DNA of 64,000 bases from DATJGR01 sp963812255 (GTDB lineage Bacteria; Pseudomonadota; Gammaproteobacteria; Pseudomonadales; Azotimanducaceae), in NCBI GenBank assembly GCA_963812255.1, contig CAWEUM010000005.1, positions 1,364,001 to 1,428,000 on the forward strand, written 5' to 3'. Below are positions 26,848 through 36,290 of the stretch, one piece after another. Below the pieces are notes generated by a model. It saw only the letters and a program-made list of their open reading frames with translations, did no database searches and was not told the DNA's origin. A program made the translations under genes and the position numbers. Positions within the stretch are counted from its first letter, which is position 1. Each line of letters starts with the position of its first letter.

Positions 26848-26859
26848 CTCAATCGGGGG

Positions 26860-27570
26860 TCAATCGTTGCTCCGCAACTTCAGATCGTTCTTACCGAAGC
26901 AGAATACCGAATGCGACGTATATCCGCTTCGCGCAGCAGCGGGGATGTTGTGCCTATCCAGCACTTCTTCGGTGAAGTGATCGGTAAGCTCATAGCGTTC
27001 GGCCAGAGAGAAGATCATTCCCAACGTCCGTTGAAGATCGGACGCGCCAAAACGACGAAAGTGATCCTTCTGTCCGAAGCGCTGCACCCTCGCTTCGTCG
27101 GCAATGGGTCCGAGGTCGCTTTCGTAGGTCGATCCCATGATCGGAATCGAAATCAGGTGGCTACCGCCGTCCTTGAGCGACCGATGAAGATGGAACAGCG
27201 CTGCAGACACGTTGCATGGAACGTGCTCCATGACGTGGGAATGGATCACGACGTCATAGTGCCTTGACGGGAGCTGTTCGACGTCCACGGTGACATCGAA
27301 TTTCCTGACGGGCGCGAACCCATAGAGTTCCGGAGCGAAATCGACAACATCGTAGTCCACACCTTTGGTCCCGCGGATACTGTCATAGATACCTCTTTCC
27401 GGTGCCAGGTGGAGGATTCGACAGCCGGCTTTCAGTACGCATCGCGCATCCATAAACAGCTTCATGACACGAGTGCGTTCCAGCGAGCCACACGCAACGC
27501 AGCGCGCCTGAGGCCGGCCATTCATGTCCATGAATCGTTCGCTTCCGCACAGGTTGCAGGTTTTGAGCAT
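26860..27570 (-). CDS. Zinc-ribbon SAM-dependent methyltransferase
   Basis: A 236-residue protein with an N-terminal zinc ribbon (CNLCG near residue 4, CVACGS near 26) followed by a class I methyltransferase fold. The fold shows ILHLAPERGIYDSI, YDVVDFAPELYG, FDVTVDVEQLP and VVIHSHVMEHVPCNV. It probably methylates a sugar of the glycan or an exported intermediate. Start ATG at 27570 follows AGGAGG at a good distance. It is convergent with the epimerase and divergent from the rhamnan-synthesis gene. Its ribbon-plus-fold arrangement is the same as the degenerate C-terminus of the giant glycosyltransferase next door. Confidence 0.82.
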   Translation of the reverse strand: MLKTCNLCGSERFMDMNGRPQARCVACGSLERTRVMKLFMDARCVLKAGCRILHLAPERGIYDSIRGTKGVDYDVVDFAPELYGFAPVRKFDVTVDVEQLPSRHYDVVIHSHVMEHVPCNVSAALFHLHRSLKDGGSHLISIPIMGSTYESDLGPIADEARVQRFGQKDHFRRFGASDLQRTLGMIFSLAERYELTDHFTEEVLDRHNIPAAARSGYTSHSVFCFGKNDLKLRSND

Positions 27571-27663
27571 TGGAAGGCTTCCTCCTCGTTGGGCTGTTCC
27601 CCTCGGAGCCCAAAACGGTTGTAATCGACACGGGTCGCGTCCCCCACCGCGCAATCGAGACAC

Positions 27664-28503
27664 ATGGAATCATACTGCTACCAGCGGAAGCGGCCGATCC
27701 TGTCGCGCTTGTTTTCAAAGCCACCACCGGTGGCGGTGTGTCTGCATGTTTTCTATGCAAATGTCGCCCACGAAATAGTCGATCGCCTGGCCAAACTGGA
27801 AACCGACTACACTCTGTTCGTTACGTATTTCGATCGTCTCGAGCCGTGGCTTGCGCAGCGTCTGGGGTCGCTGGATCGCGACATCCACTTTATCCCAACG
27901 GAAAACAAAGGGCGCGATGTACTGCCATTCCTGCGTTGTCTTTCTCACCCCGCGATCGAACCCTTCGAACTCGTCGTCAAGCTGCACACCAAGCAGGGTT
28001 CGTCCGATGTCGGTGACGTATGGCGGGAAGTCTGCCTCAACTCCGTCATCGGAGACGCCCGAAACTTCACCTCGATTCTGGAACACTTCCAGCAGGACCC
28101 CTCGCTGATGATGGCAGGACCCATGCTGACTTACCTCTCGGCCGACCGTTTCATGTACGGCAACCGGGAAAACCTCGCCAGGATCAGGGATGCGCTTCTG
28201 AATAGATATCAACTCGACAAGTGGGGTTTCTTCGCGGGAACCATTTTCTGGGCACGACGCAGTCTGTTTGCGCCGCTGTTGAAATTCGAGCAAATGGGTC
28301 TCCAGTTCAAACCCGAAGGTGGTGCGACGGACGGAGCGCTCGAACACGCATTCGAGCGTGCTTTTGGGCTTCTACCCAGCTTCAGCAATGGCAGAATCGG
28401 ATTCCTCGGAGGGCCAAACGCTGCCATGGAGGTGGTTTCCGGAATTGGTGAGCCATCCGAAAATGCGATCAGCGAGACGATGGCCAAGTTGATGACGCAG
28501 TGA
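27664..28503 (+). CDS. Rhamnan synthesis protein F-family protein (RgpF-like)
   Basis: A 279-residue protein matching the RgpF-type family often found in rhamnose-rich polysaccharide loci. Hallmarks are VAVCLHVFYANVAHEIVDRL, FIPTENKGRDVLPFL, VVKLHTKQG and WGFFAGTIFWARRSLFAPLL. Family members are glycosyltransferases that extend or modify rhamnan chains. The presence of a complete rml set in the same locus supports this assignment. It is divergent from the zinc-ribbon methyltransferase across 93 bases and followed by another methyltransferase after 73 bases. Confidence 0.85.
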   Translation: MESYCYQRKRPILSRLFSKPPPVAVCLHVFYANVAHEIVDRLAKLETDYTLFVTYFDRLEPWLAQRLGSLDRDIHFIPTENKGRDVLPFLRCLSHPAIEPFELVVKLHTKQGSSDVGDVWREVCLNSVIGDARNFTSILEHFQQDPSLMMAGPMLTYLSADRFMYGNRENLARIRDALLNRYQLDKWGFFAGTIFWARRSLFAPLLKFEQMGLQFKPEGGATDGALEHAFERAFGLLPSFSNGRIGFLGGPNAAMEVVSGIGEPSENAISETMAKLMTQ

Positions 28504-28576
28504 AGGCGGCGATGGCGTGGCGGCCCGAGACGACTCGCGTTTCACTTTGGTGGAAACCAGCTAGCGGAGTGATTCG

Positions 28577-29470
28577 GTGTCAAACGACAAGATAGGAAAG
28601 TACTGGGACCAGCGTGCGCGCACGACACAACCAAACGTCACTCGATGGTGGCAAAGCGGCACAATCGTCTCGCACATCAACAGATTGGTATGCGGCAGAC
28701 GCATTCCAGGACTTCACGCGGGGTTTCACGAACTTCTGAAGGAAAAGGCCAACGGCCAACCTTTCGCCAGAGCGGTGTCTGTCGGCAGCGGGCTCGGTGG
28801 CAAGGAGTTATCGTTGGTTCGCAACAATGTCGTCGGTCATTTTCAACTGTTTGAATTGAGCGCCCAGCGCATTGAACTTGGCCGCGCCGCTGCCGAAAAG
28901 GCGGGCGTTGGCGATCGAATGCACTTCCGCCTGGCCGATGCATTTGAAACGAGTTTCGCCCACAAACTCGATCTGGTTTATTGGAACAACTCGCTACATC
29001 ACATGATGGATGCTGAACAGGCGCTGATCTGGAGTCGGGAAAATCTGCGCCCGGGTGGCACCATTGCGATGGACGACTTTACCGGGCCAACACGCTTTCA
29101 GTGGACGGATGCGAACCTGGAATTCGCGTCGCGGGTGCGCGAAGCGCTTCCCGATCGGCTGCTCGCAAATCCTGCCTCGCCAGGAGCCCTCCTGCCTCGA
29201 CAAATCAAACGTCCCGATCCAACAAGGCTCGCGCAACTCGATCCGAGTGAGGCTGCAGATAGCGGCGCCATCATCGATGCATGGGCGCGGGTCTTCCCGA
29301 ATTCGCGCGTCATTCCGAGCGGAGGCGCCATCTACAACCTTGCGCTCAACGACGCAATCGCGAACTTCACGCAGGAGGATTCGTCGCTACTCGAAGCCCT
29401 GCTGCTGCTGGATCAATCGTTGGCGGGAGGGGAGATGAACCACTATACGGTGGCAATTTCCTCAGCCTAA
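28577..29470 (+). CDS. SAM-dependent methyltransferase
   Basis: A 297-residue class I methyltransferase. Motif I is AVSVGSGLGGKELSL, the acidic residue sits in FELSAQRIELG, and LDLVYWNNSLHHMMD plus LRPGGTIAMDDF form the post-motifs. It starts at GTG 28577, eight bases after GCGGAG. The glycan or lipid acceptor is unknown. It is the last gene before the strand switch and converges with the following GT2 gene across 121 bases that show no clear terminator. Confidence 0.82.
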   Translation: MSNDKIGKYWDQRARTTQPNVTRWWQSGTIVSHINRLVCGRRIPGLHAGFHELLKEKANGQPFARAVSVGSGLGGKELSLVRNNVVGHFQLFELSAQRIELGRAAAEKAGVGDRMHFRLADAFETSFAHKLDLVYWNNSLHHMMDAEQALIWSRENLRPGGTIAMDDFTGPTRFQWTDANLEFASRVREALPDRLLANPASPGALLPRQIKRPDPTRLAQLDPSEAADSGAIIDAWARVFPNSRVIPSGGAIYNLALNDAIANFTQEDSSLLEALLLLDQSLAGGEMNHYTVAISSA

Positions 29471-29591
29471 ACAGTCGGGAGACGCACTCGCCTGGCTGGG
29501 CAGATTTCATGTCATCGGCGAGATGCAGACTGGTATCAACACTGGCTCGGAATATTGCATCCACATCTCACTGCACAGGATGATCCCCGGG

Positions 29592-31265
29592 CTAAGGCCC
29601 CTCCAACGTCGGATACCGCAACCGCAGCGACAGGTTGCGATTGTAGAACGCATCACCGCGTTCGACGTACGGCGCGCAAGCTCGCATCGCCGCATCGATC
29701 TCCTCCCGCAACAAGGGCGCCCTCGACCGCGTCGCCGATTCATGATGAGTCAACCGCGCGTTCGCTTCGTACACGTTCAGGAACCCCGCCGAGAGTAGCC
29801 GGACACACACGACGATGTCGCCACAGATCTTCTGTGTTTCGTCGAATCCGGATACCTTGGCAAGTTTGGAGCGCTCTACCGCCAGGCACGCACCGGTGCA
29901 GATCGAAACGTTTCGGGTAGTGGCCGGGTGGACAAAGATATGTTGATCTCGCGCGTCGAGGGGCGTGCCACTGTAGATGTGATCGGCCAAGCCGCCGACA
30001 CCCACTACGACGCCCGCGTGCTGTGTCGTTCCGTCGGGATACATCAACAACGCACCGACCGCGCCGACGTCTGGGCGCAATGCCTGCGCCGAGATTCGCT
30101 CGAGCCAATCTCGGCTGATCACCTCAACGTCGTTGTTCAGCAACAGCAGAACGCGGCCATTCGAGGCTGCAATGCCCTGGTTGTTGAGTCTGGACCAATT
30201 GAATTCATAGTCCGCCTTCAAGACCGTCAGATTGGGATATCGACTCGATGCCGATTCGAACCACGCCAGACTCTCAGCAAGTTCCGAACGATTGTCGAGA
30301 ACGACCACTTCGAACGGAACTGTCGGTTTGCTGCGATAAATGCTGTCGAGACACGTTGCCAACAGATCAATTCGATCTCGCGTGGGAATAATGATCGAGA
30401 CCAGCGCCTGCTGCGGTGGTGTCCATGCGCCAAACGAGCCACCTTGACCGATCAAGTGCTTTGCCAGGTCCGCGCCGTAACAGCGCGATAGATGCGCAAT
30501 CCGACGCAACAGCTGACGCGGAGAGAGTTGACGGTCACGCCTGGCACGCCAATGTACCAGGACTTCCGCCAAATGGACCACGCGACCGGCCGATTCGTAG
30601 AGTCGCAGCGGGACCTCGTATGCGAACGCGGCGAGGTCATCGCCTGCGTCGGGCAGCAGCCGTTGCGCGAGGCTGGTGCGCAGCAGATAGACCGGCCCGA
30701 TGTAGTCCTGTGAACGCGCGAGATCGACGGAAAAATCGGGCTTGAAAAAGGGGCGGCAGCGCTCGCCGCGGCGGATTTCGTCCTCGTCGCAATAGACAAT
30801 GTCCGCATCCGTTCGAATTGCGGACGCGAGCAGCTGCTGAACCGTCCCAGGCGCCAGTACCGCATCGTCGTGCGTGAGAAGCACATAAGGTTCGTCGACT
30901 GCAGAAAGCTGCCTGGCAAAGTCCGGGATGGGCAATGAGATGCAGAGCAAGTTGGCATGGCAACTCGAGGTCTCAGCGTCGAACGCGCGCCGCCGAGGCA
31001 TCTCGACGCGAGCGATCCAATCCCGATACGCCGCCGGATCATCACGCCGTTCATACGCCAGGGTCTCGAGACACCACAGGGCGAAGCGGGCGCTGCCGCT
31101 TCCGTCTCTGTGAAATCGCCACGCCACACGCGCAATGTTCTGTAGGCCGCGTCGTCGCGAGAGGTATGGCAGTCGTCTGAGAATGATCCAAAGGAGGTGA
31201 ATCCGTCCAAGTCGCTTGAGCGCATGGGCTGGGACGAAGCGCTCGATGAATCGCTTGGCGCGCAT
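29592..31265 (-). CDS. Glycosyltransferase family 2 protein, large two-part type
   Basis: Protein of about 557 residues with a catalytic GT2 domain in its C-terminal half (ALVSIIIPTRDRIDLL, VVVLDNRSE, VLLLLNNDVEV, then GACLAVERSKLAKVSGFDE). The N-terminal half has a second, weaker GT2-like segment (VLLTHDDAVLAPGTV, then DADIVYCDEDEI). This layout is typical of rhamnan/O-antigen glycosyltransferases that make chain linkages. The start is uncertain: ATG 31265 is used, with GTG 31286 and TTG 31301 in frame upstream and no convincing ribosome site for any. It lies 70 bases after rmlD on the same strand. Confidence 0.85.
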   Translation of the reverse strand: MRAKRFIERFVPAHALKRLGRIHLLWIILRRLPYLSRRRGLQNIARVAWRFHRDGSGSARFALWCLETLAYERRDDPAAYRDWIARVEMPRRRAFDAETSSCHANLLCISLPIPDFARQLSAVDEPYVLLTHDDAVLAPGTVQQLLASAIRTDADIVYCDEDEIRRGERCRPFFKPDFSVDLARSQDYIGPVYLLRTSLAQRLLPDAGDDLAAFAYEVPLRLYESAGRVVHLAEVLVHWRARRDRQLSPRQLLRRIAHLSRCYGADLAKHLIGQGGSFGAWTPPQQALVSIIIPTRDRIDLLATCLDSIYRSKPTVPFEVVVLDNRSELAESLAWFESASSRYPNLTVLKADYEFNWSRLNNQGIAASNGRVLLLLNNDVEVISRDWLERISAQALRPDVGAVGALLMYPDGTTQHAGVVVGVGGLADHIYSGTPLDARDQHIFVHPATTRNVSICTGACLAVERSKLAKVSGFDETQKICGDIVVCVRLLSAGFLNVYEANARLTHHESATRSRAPLLREEIDAAMRACAPYVERGDAFYNRNLSLRLRYPTLEGP

Positions 31266-31335
31266 CGAATAGGAATTGGAATTCACAGTTGGTAAGGACA
31301 ACCGACAGAGAGATTCGCGGACTCATATTTAACGG

Positions 31336-32214
31336 TCATGATGATGCCAGACGCTCAACCGTCCACTTCAGCTCGGTTCGCCAATCTCGCACCACAGTTC
31401 CGAGCTCACGGCACAAGCGCTCCGAGTTAAGCACGCTGTTGGCCGGGCGCGGTGCAAGCGCACCGAACTCTTGAGTGGTAATCGCCTTGATCGATGTGCG
31501 TTCCTTCAGCAGCCCGATGGAACCGGCAAAGGCCACAACCTGCCGCGCGAACTCGCACCAGTTTGTCGGCGGCGCCGCAGCAAAATGATAAGTGCCCTCC
31601 AGGCCGGAGCCGTTCTCGCGCTGCGCAATCGCGTTCAGGATGGCAGCCGCGATCGAGCGTGCAGAGCACGGCGTGCCCCATTGATCGTCGACAACTCTCA
31701 ACTCGTCGGTGCTGCCCGCGAGGCGGAGGATGGTCTTGACGAAATTGGTCCCGGTTTCGCTGAATATCCAGCTCGCCCGCAGCACTAAAGTGTGCGGCCA
31801 GATCGACACGGCTGTCGATTCGCCCTGCAGCTTGGTGCGTCCGTATACCCCCAGGGGATTTGTTGCATCGCTCTCAAGATACGGCGTCGTCTTGGTTCCA
31901 TCGAAAACGTAGTCTGTCGAGAGATGGACCAGATACGCTCCGCTGATGCGGCACGCCCTGGCGACGTGCGCCGGACCCTCCGCATTCACTTGTCGCGCGA
32001 GTTCGGGTTCCCGTTCGGCGCCATCGACACTGGTGTACGCCGCTGCATTGATCACCACGTCCGGTCGAATGGCAGCGAACGCAGCTTCCACCGAGGCTGA
32101 TTGTCGAACATCAAGCTCCCGCGAAGACGGTGCCACGATCTCGATGGCGGATGGGGTAGCCCGTTGCAGCGCATTGCCAACCTGGCCGCTGCCCCCGGTG
32201 AGGAGCACGCGCAC
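31336..32214 (-). CDS. rmlD: dTDP-4-dehydrorhamnose reductase
   Basis: Final step of dTDP-L-rhamnose synthesis, NAD(P)H-dependent. 292 residues with GGSGQVGNAL at the N-terminus, INAAAYTSVDGAE, STDYVFDGTKTTPYLE and the catalytic YGRTKLQGE. The start is GTG, whose G is the last base of the rmlC TAG stop (TAGTG), so translation is probably coupled. Together with rmlB, rmlA and rmlC it gives a complete pathway in one operon. Confidence 0.95.
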   Translation of the reverse strand: MRVLLTGGSGQVGNALQRATPSAIEIVAPSSRELDVRQSASVEAAFAAIRPDVVINAAAYTSVDGAEREPELARQVNAEGPAHVARACRISGAYLVHLSTDYVFDGTKTTPYLESDATNPLGVYGRTKLQGESTAVSIWPHTLVLRASWIFSETGTNFVKTILRLAGSTDELRVVDDQWGTPCSARSIAAAILNAIAQRENGSGLEGTYHFAAAPPTNWCEFARQVVAFAGSIGLLKERTSIKAITTQEFGALAPRPANSVLNSERLCRELGTVVRDWRTELKWTVERLASS

Positions 32215-32756
32215 TAGCGGAGTCTCAGGAAATCGTTCAACGTCATGTTGCCGGCGTCACGGACGGAAAGTTCCGGTGCCGGTACCGGCCAGCCGATCGC
32301 AAGATCCGGATCGTTCCAGAGAATCCCCGCTTCGTCGTGGGGATCGTAGTATTCGGTACATTTGTAGATAAAATCGGCGAACTCCGACAGCACGCAGAAG
32401 CCGTGTGCATAGCCGGGCGGAACATAGACCTGTCGCCCGTTTTCTGCGGTGATGTCGACTCCGACCCATTCTTTGAACGTCGCGGATTGGGGATTGACGT
32501 CGACCACCAGATCCCAGACATGACCGGTGACCACGCTGACGAGTTTGCCCTGGGGACGCGTTTGCTGAAGGTGCAAGCCGCGCAGAACACCTTTGCGCGA
32601 CTGCGAATGATTGTCTTGCACGAACTCCACGCCGCTGCCCACAACGTCTTCGTACCGTTGCCTGTGATACGACTCGCGAAACGAACCGCGCTCATCGCGA
32701 AACACGGTTGGCTCCACGATGAGCACACCAGCCAACTTGGTCTTCAGGACATTCAT
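32214..32756 (-). CDS. rmlC: dTDP-4-dehydrorhamnose 3,5-epimerase
   Basis: Cupin-fold epimerase (180 residues) of the dTDP-L-rhamnose pathway. Diagnostic motifs are RDERGSFRESYH, NHSQSRKGVLRGLHLQ (with the catalytic His), VDVNPQSATFKEWVG and YVPPGYAHGF, then YKCTEYYDP. Start ATG at 32756, 12 bases after the rmlA stop. Confidence 0.96.
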   Translation of the reverse strand: MNVLKTKLAGVLIVEPTVFRDERGSFRESYHRQRYEDVVGSGVEFVQDNHSQSRKGVLRGLHLQQTRPQGKLVSVVTGHVWDLVVDVNPQSATFKEWVGVDITAENGRQVYVPPGYAHGFCVLSEFADFIYKCTEYYDPHDEAGILWNDPDLAIGWPVPAPELSVRDAGNMTLNDFLRLR

Positions 32757-32768
32757 CGCCGAACGTCC

Positions 32769-33731
32769 TCAGCCATTCGAAATCATCGCATCCCAGAACG
32801 CTGAGCCGGTTCTGTCGGGTCCCTCACGACCCGCTTCGATGCCATCGAGTTCCGCATCGCGCACCAGTTCCAACAGATAATCGGCGTAACTCGAAGACCC
32901 AATCTCGTTCGCGATTCGTGCCAGGGTCGTGTCATCGATCCACTTCAACCGCCACGCAACTTCTTCCGGGCAGGCGACCTTGAGCCCTTGCCGATGCTCG
33001 ATGGTCTGCACGAAGTGGCTGGCCTCCAGAAGCGCTTCGTGCGTTCCGGTATCGAGCCATGCCATGCCGCGTCCCATGTGCTTGACGTCAAGCCGGTCCG
33101 CTCGAAGATACCGCATGTTCAGCTCGGTGATTTCGAGTTCCCCTCTCGCAGATGGTGCGAGATCCTTCGCAACCGAAACGACGTCGTTGTCGTAAACGTA
33201 CAGCCCCGTCACCGCGAAGTGAGACTTCGGATTCTTCGGTTTTTCGATGATGCTGGTAGGGCGTCCATCCCTGTTGAACTCGATGACCCCGAACCGCTCC
33301 GGATCTTTGACCGGGTACGCGAAAATCGTCGCGCCGCGGTTCTCGCGCAGCGCCGTTTGGGTAAGTCGCGACAGTTCGCTGCCAAAAAAGATGTTGTCCC
33401 CGAGAATCATCATGCAGCTGTCGTTGCCGAGGAACGACCTGCCGACGATAAAGGCATCGGCGAGCCCCCGTGGCGCGTCCTGGACGGCATAACTCAGCGA
33501 CACCCCCCACTGACTGCCGTCACCCATCAATTCGACAAACCGCGGCGTGTCAACTGGCGTAGAGATGATCAGGATGTCGCGTATCCCCGCCAGCATCAGC
33601 GTTGTCAGCGGGTAATAGACCATCGGTTTGTCGTACACCGGCAGCAGCTGCTTGCAGACGCTGCGCGTGACCGGGTACAGGCGCGTGCCGTGGCCACCCG
33701 CGAGAATGATGCCCTTGTTTGTCCCTGCCAC
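32769..33731 (-). CDS. rmlA: Glucose-1-phosphate thymidylyltransferase
   Basis: Makes dTDP-glucose from glucose 1-phosphate and dTTP. Nucleotidyltransferase signature GGHGTRLYPVT near the N-terminus, YPLTTLMLAGI, GDNIFFGS, YPVKDPERFGVIEF and EKPKNPKSHFAVTGLYVYD. 320 residues, about 25 longer than typical because of a C-terminal tail after the family end (from about IEAGREGPD to ISNG). The start is a GTG sharing its first base with the rmlB TAG stop (TAGTG), a coupled arrangement seen again at rmlC/rmlD. Confidence 0.94.
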   Translation of the reverse strand: MAGTNKGIILAGGHGTRLYPVTRSVCKQLLPVYDKPMVYYPLTTLMLAGIRDILIISTPVDTPRFVELMGDGSQWGVSLSYAVQDAPRGLADAFIVGRSFLGNDSCMMILGDNIFFGSELSRLTQTALRENRGATIFAYPVKDPERFGVIEFNRDGRPTSIIEKPKNPKSHFAVTGLYVYDNDVVSVAKDLAPSARGELEITELNMRYLRADRLDVKHMGRGMAWLDTGTHEALLEASHFVQTIEHRQGLKVACPEEVAWRLKWIDDTTLARIANEIGSSSYADYLLELVRDAELDGIEAGREGPDRTGSAFWDAMISNG

Positions 33732-34801
33732 TACAACGTTCCCACACGCATTCGGTCGTCCTGCCCGGTCGCCGTACCCAGGCGCTGTCCCGCGTAAAGG
33801 TTGCTCCGGCGCCGACACCACGACAGATTCTCGGCATACCACGCGACCGTCGCGTCGATTCCGGCTGTGAAGTCCGTTTCGGCTTCCCAACCGAGTTCGT
33901 CGCGCATCCGCGCCGCGTCGATCGCGTAGCGACGATCGTGCCCCGGTCGATCGGCAACGAATTCAATCAGATTCAACAACTGTTTTTCGCTGCCCCCGGC
34001 GTGTCGCGCGATCGCGCGCAAGATCGCCTCCACCACGGCGAGGTTGGTGCGTTCACACGCGCCACCGATGTTGTACGTGCGGCCCGGCGTGCCGCGCTCG
34101 AGCACACGGACGAGTCCGCGCACGTGATCCTCGACATGCAGCCAATCACGTACCTGCTGTCCGTCGCCGTACACGGGAATCGGCTGACCCTGCATCGCCT
34201 TCAGAATCGTCAGCGGAATCAGCTTCTCCGGAAACTGATAGGGACCATAGTTGTTCGAACAGTTCGTCACGAGGACCGGCAGGCCGTACGTCGCAAACCA
34301 CGCGCGCGCGAGATGATCGGAGCTCGCTTTCGAAGCCGAATACGGCGAGTTGGGACTGTACGGCGTGTCTTCGTTGAACCGCCCCGATGCACCGAGGCTC
34401 CCGTATACCTCGTCGGTGGACACATGCAGGAACCGAAACGTATCGCCCTTCATCTGCGCGTACTCGCGCGCGACTTCGAGCAATCGGTAGGTGCCGACGA
34501 CGTTGGTTTGAATGAAATCACCGGGGCCGTCGATCGAGCGATCGACATGCGTTTCGGCGGCGAGGTGCATGATCGCGTCGGGGCCGAAATCGAACACGGC
34601 TGCACGCAGCGCCGCCGCATCGCAGATGTCCACTTGCCGGAACTCGTGCGCCGTCCCGTCCGCTACCTCGGTCAGGTTGTCCAAGCTGCCCGAGTAGGTG
34701 AGTTTGTCGACGGTGCAGACCTGCGCAGAGCGTTCAAGCACGAGGTGACGCACCAGCGCGGAGCCGATGAAACCGGCACCGCCCGTCACCACTACACGCA
34801 T
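33731..34801 (-). CDS. rmlB: dTDP-glucose 4,6-dehydratase
   Basis: Converts dTDP-glucose to the 4-keto-6-deoxy sugar with bound NAD. 356 residues; TGGAGFIGS Rossmann motif, LAAETHVDRSI, STDEVYGSL catalytic segment, the YSASKASSDH Tyr/Lys pair, NCSNNYGPYQFPEKLIP and WLHVEDH. Start ATG at 34801 gives the standard MRVVVTGG N-terminus; an in-frame ATG at 34843 would add 14 residues not expected in the family. First gene of the rmlBACD run. Confidence 0.95.
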   Translation of the reverse strand: MRVVVTGGAGFIGSALVRHLVLERSAQVCTVDKLTYSGSLDNLTEVADGTAHEFRQVDICDAAALRAAVFDFGPDAIMHLAAETHVDRSIDGPGDFIQTNVVGTYRLLEVAREYAQMKGDTFRFLHVSTDEVYGSLGASGRFNEDTPYSPNSPYSASKASSDHLARAWFATYGLPVLVTNCSNNYGPYQFPEKLIPLTILKAMQGQPIPVYGDGQQVRDWLHVEDHVRGLVRVLERGTPGRTYNIGGACERTNLAVVEAILRAIARHAGGSEKQLLNLIEFVADRPGHDRRYAIDAARMRDELGWEAETDFTAGIDATVAWYAENLSWCRRRSNLYAGQRLGTATGQDDRMRVGTL

Positions 34802-34852
34802 TGGGACTCGCCTAGACACCCGCTTGGGAACCTGCAGTGACATTGTGTTCGG

Positions 34853-36259
34853 CTACCCCCGGCCATATGCGTCTTGAAATCGAACGATGTCATCTTCGCC
34901 GAGATACGAACCGACCTGAACTTCGATCAGATGCAGCGGGATTTTACCGGGATTCGCCAACCGATGTTTACTGCCGATGGGTATGTATGTGGATTCGTTT
35001 TCGTGCACGACGAATTCTCTCTGGTCACAGGTGACGGTCGCGGTGCCTTGCACGACGATCCAGTGTTCGGAGCGGTGATGGTGCATCTGCAGCGACAGCG
35101 TTGCGCCGGGATTCACGCTGAGTAATTTCACCTGATGACGTTCGCCCTGTTCGACCGTTTCGTAACTGCCCCACGGCCGGTATACGCGCCGTTGCGTCAG
35201 GTGTTCCGTGCGGTTCGACGTGCGCAACGCCTCGACGATGCGTTTGACGTCCTGAGCGCGATCGCGCTGGGCGACCAACACCGCATCGGCAGTCTCGACC
35301 ACCATCAGATCGCGCAGCCCCACCGCGGCGAGCAAGCGTCCTTCGGAAATCAACAACGAGCCGGATGTGTCCACCGCCACGACATCGCCGCGAACGTGGT
35401 TGTCTGTCGCGTCGCGGGGGGACACTTCCCAAAGGGCTTTCCAGGAGCCGACGTCGCTCCAGCCGACGCTGATCGGTAGCACAATCGAGCGGCTGGTGTT
35501 CTCCATCACCGCGTAGTCGATCGACTCTGCAGGTGAATCCGCAAATTCCGGACCCGGACGCATGAAATCCAGATCAATCGACATGCTCTCCGCGGATGTT
35601 CGGCACGCCTCGAAGATATCCGGCCGATGCGCTTCGAGTTCGTTCAAGTAGGTACTCGCCCTGAACATGAACATGCCGCTGTTCCAGTAGTAGCCGCCGT
35701 CCGCAAGATACGTCCTGGCGGTGGCGACGTCGGGCTTCTCGACGAACCGCGCCACCTCGCGCGCCTGACCATCGACGATCGCGCCCGCTTTGATGTAGCC
35801 GTAACCCGTCTCGGCCGTTTCGGGCACGACGCCGAACGTCAGCAACTGATTCTGCTGAACCAGGCCGGCTCCCAACGTGACCGCGGCGCGAAACGCGTCG
35901 GGCTTCGCGATGTGATGATCGGCTGCGAGCACCAGCAGCACTGGGTCGTCACCGTTGCGCATCGCCAGCAAGGCTGCCAGCGCAATCGCCGGAGCCGTAT
36001 TACGTGCGGCAGGCTCGAGGACGATCGCGCCCCATTCGGCGCCGAGCGCACGGCATTGCTCCGCGACGATGAACCGATGCGATTCGTTGCAGATCAGATA
36101 AGGCAGCGCGGCGTCCAGCCCATCGAGACGAGACAGTGTTTCCTGCAGCATCGTGCGCGCACCGATGAGCTCGAGAAATTGCTTGGGATACAGTTCTCTC
36201 GACAACGGCCAGAGGCGCGTGCCGGATCCACCGGCAAGAATCACGGGAAGCACTGACAC
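34853..36259 (-). CDS. manC: Mannose-1-phosphate guanylyltransferase / mannose-6-phosphate isomerase
   Basis: Bifunctional enzyme for GDP-mannose (type II PMI-GMP, AlgA/ManC family), 468 residues. The pyrophosphorylase signature GGSGTRLWPLSRELYPKQF and FVEKPD occupy the first part. The cupin-type isomerase domain has RPWGSYETVEQGERHQVK and LQMHHHRSEHWIVVQG. GTG at 36259 was chosen because AGGAG lies about 11 bases upstream. It indicates that the glycan contains mannose or a GDP-mannose-derived sugar. Located between the rml genes and two GT2 genes on the same strand. Confidence 0.94.
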   Translation of the reverse strand: MSVLPVILAGGSGTRLWPLSRELYPKQFLELIGARTMLQETLSRLDGLDAALPYLICNESHRFIVAEQCRALGAEWGAIVLEPAARNTAPAIALAALLAMRNGDDPVLLVLAADHHIAKPDAFRAAVTLGAGLVQQNQLLTFGVVPETAETGYGYIKAGAIVDGQAREVARFVEKPDVATARTYLADGGYYWNSGMFMFRASTYLNELEAHRPDIFEACRTSAESMSIDLDFMRPGPEFADSPAESIDYAVMENTSRSIVLPISVGWSDVGSWKALWEVSPRDATDNHVRGDVVAVDTSGSLLISEGRLLAAVGLRDLMVVETADAVLVAQRDRAQDVKRIVEALRTSNRTEHLTQRRVYRPWGSYETVEQGERHQVKLLSVNPGATLSLQMHHHRSEHWIVVQGTATVTCDQREFVVHENESTYIPIGSKHRLANPGKIPLHLIEVQVGSYLGEDDIVRFQDAYGRG

Positions 36260-36290
36260 GACTGAACCTGCTCCTCGCCCACGGATTCGC

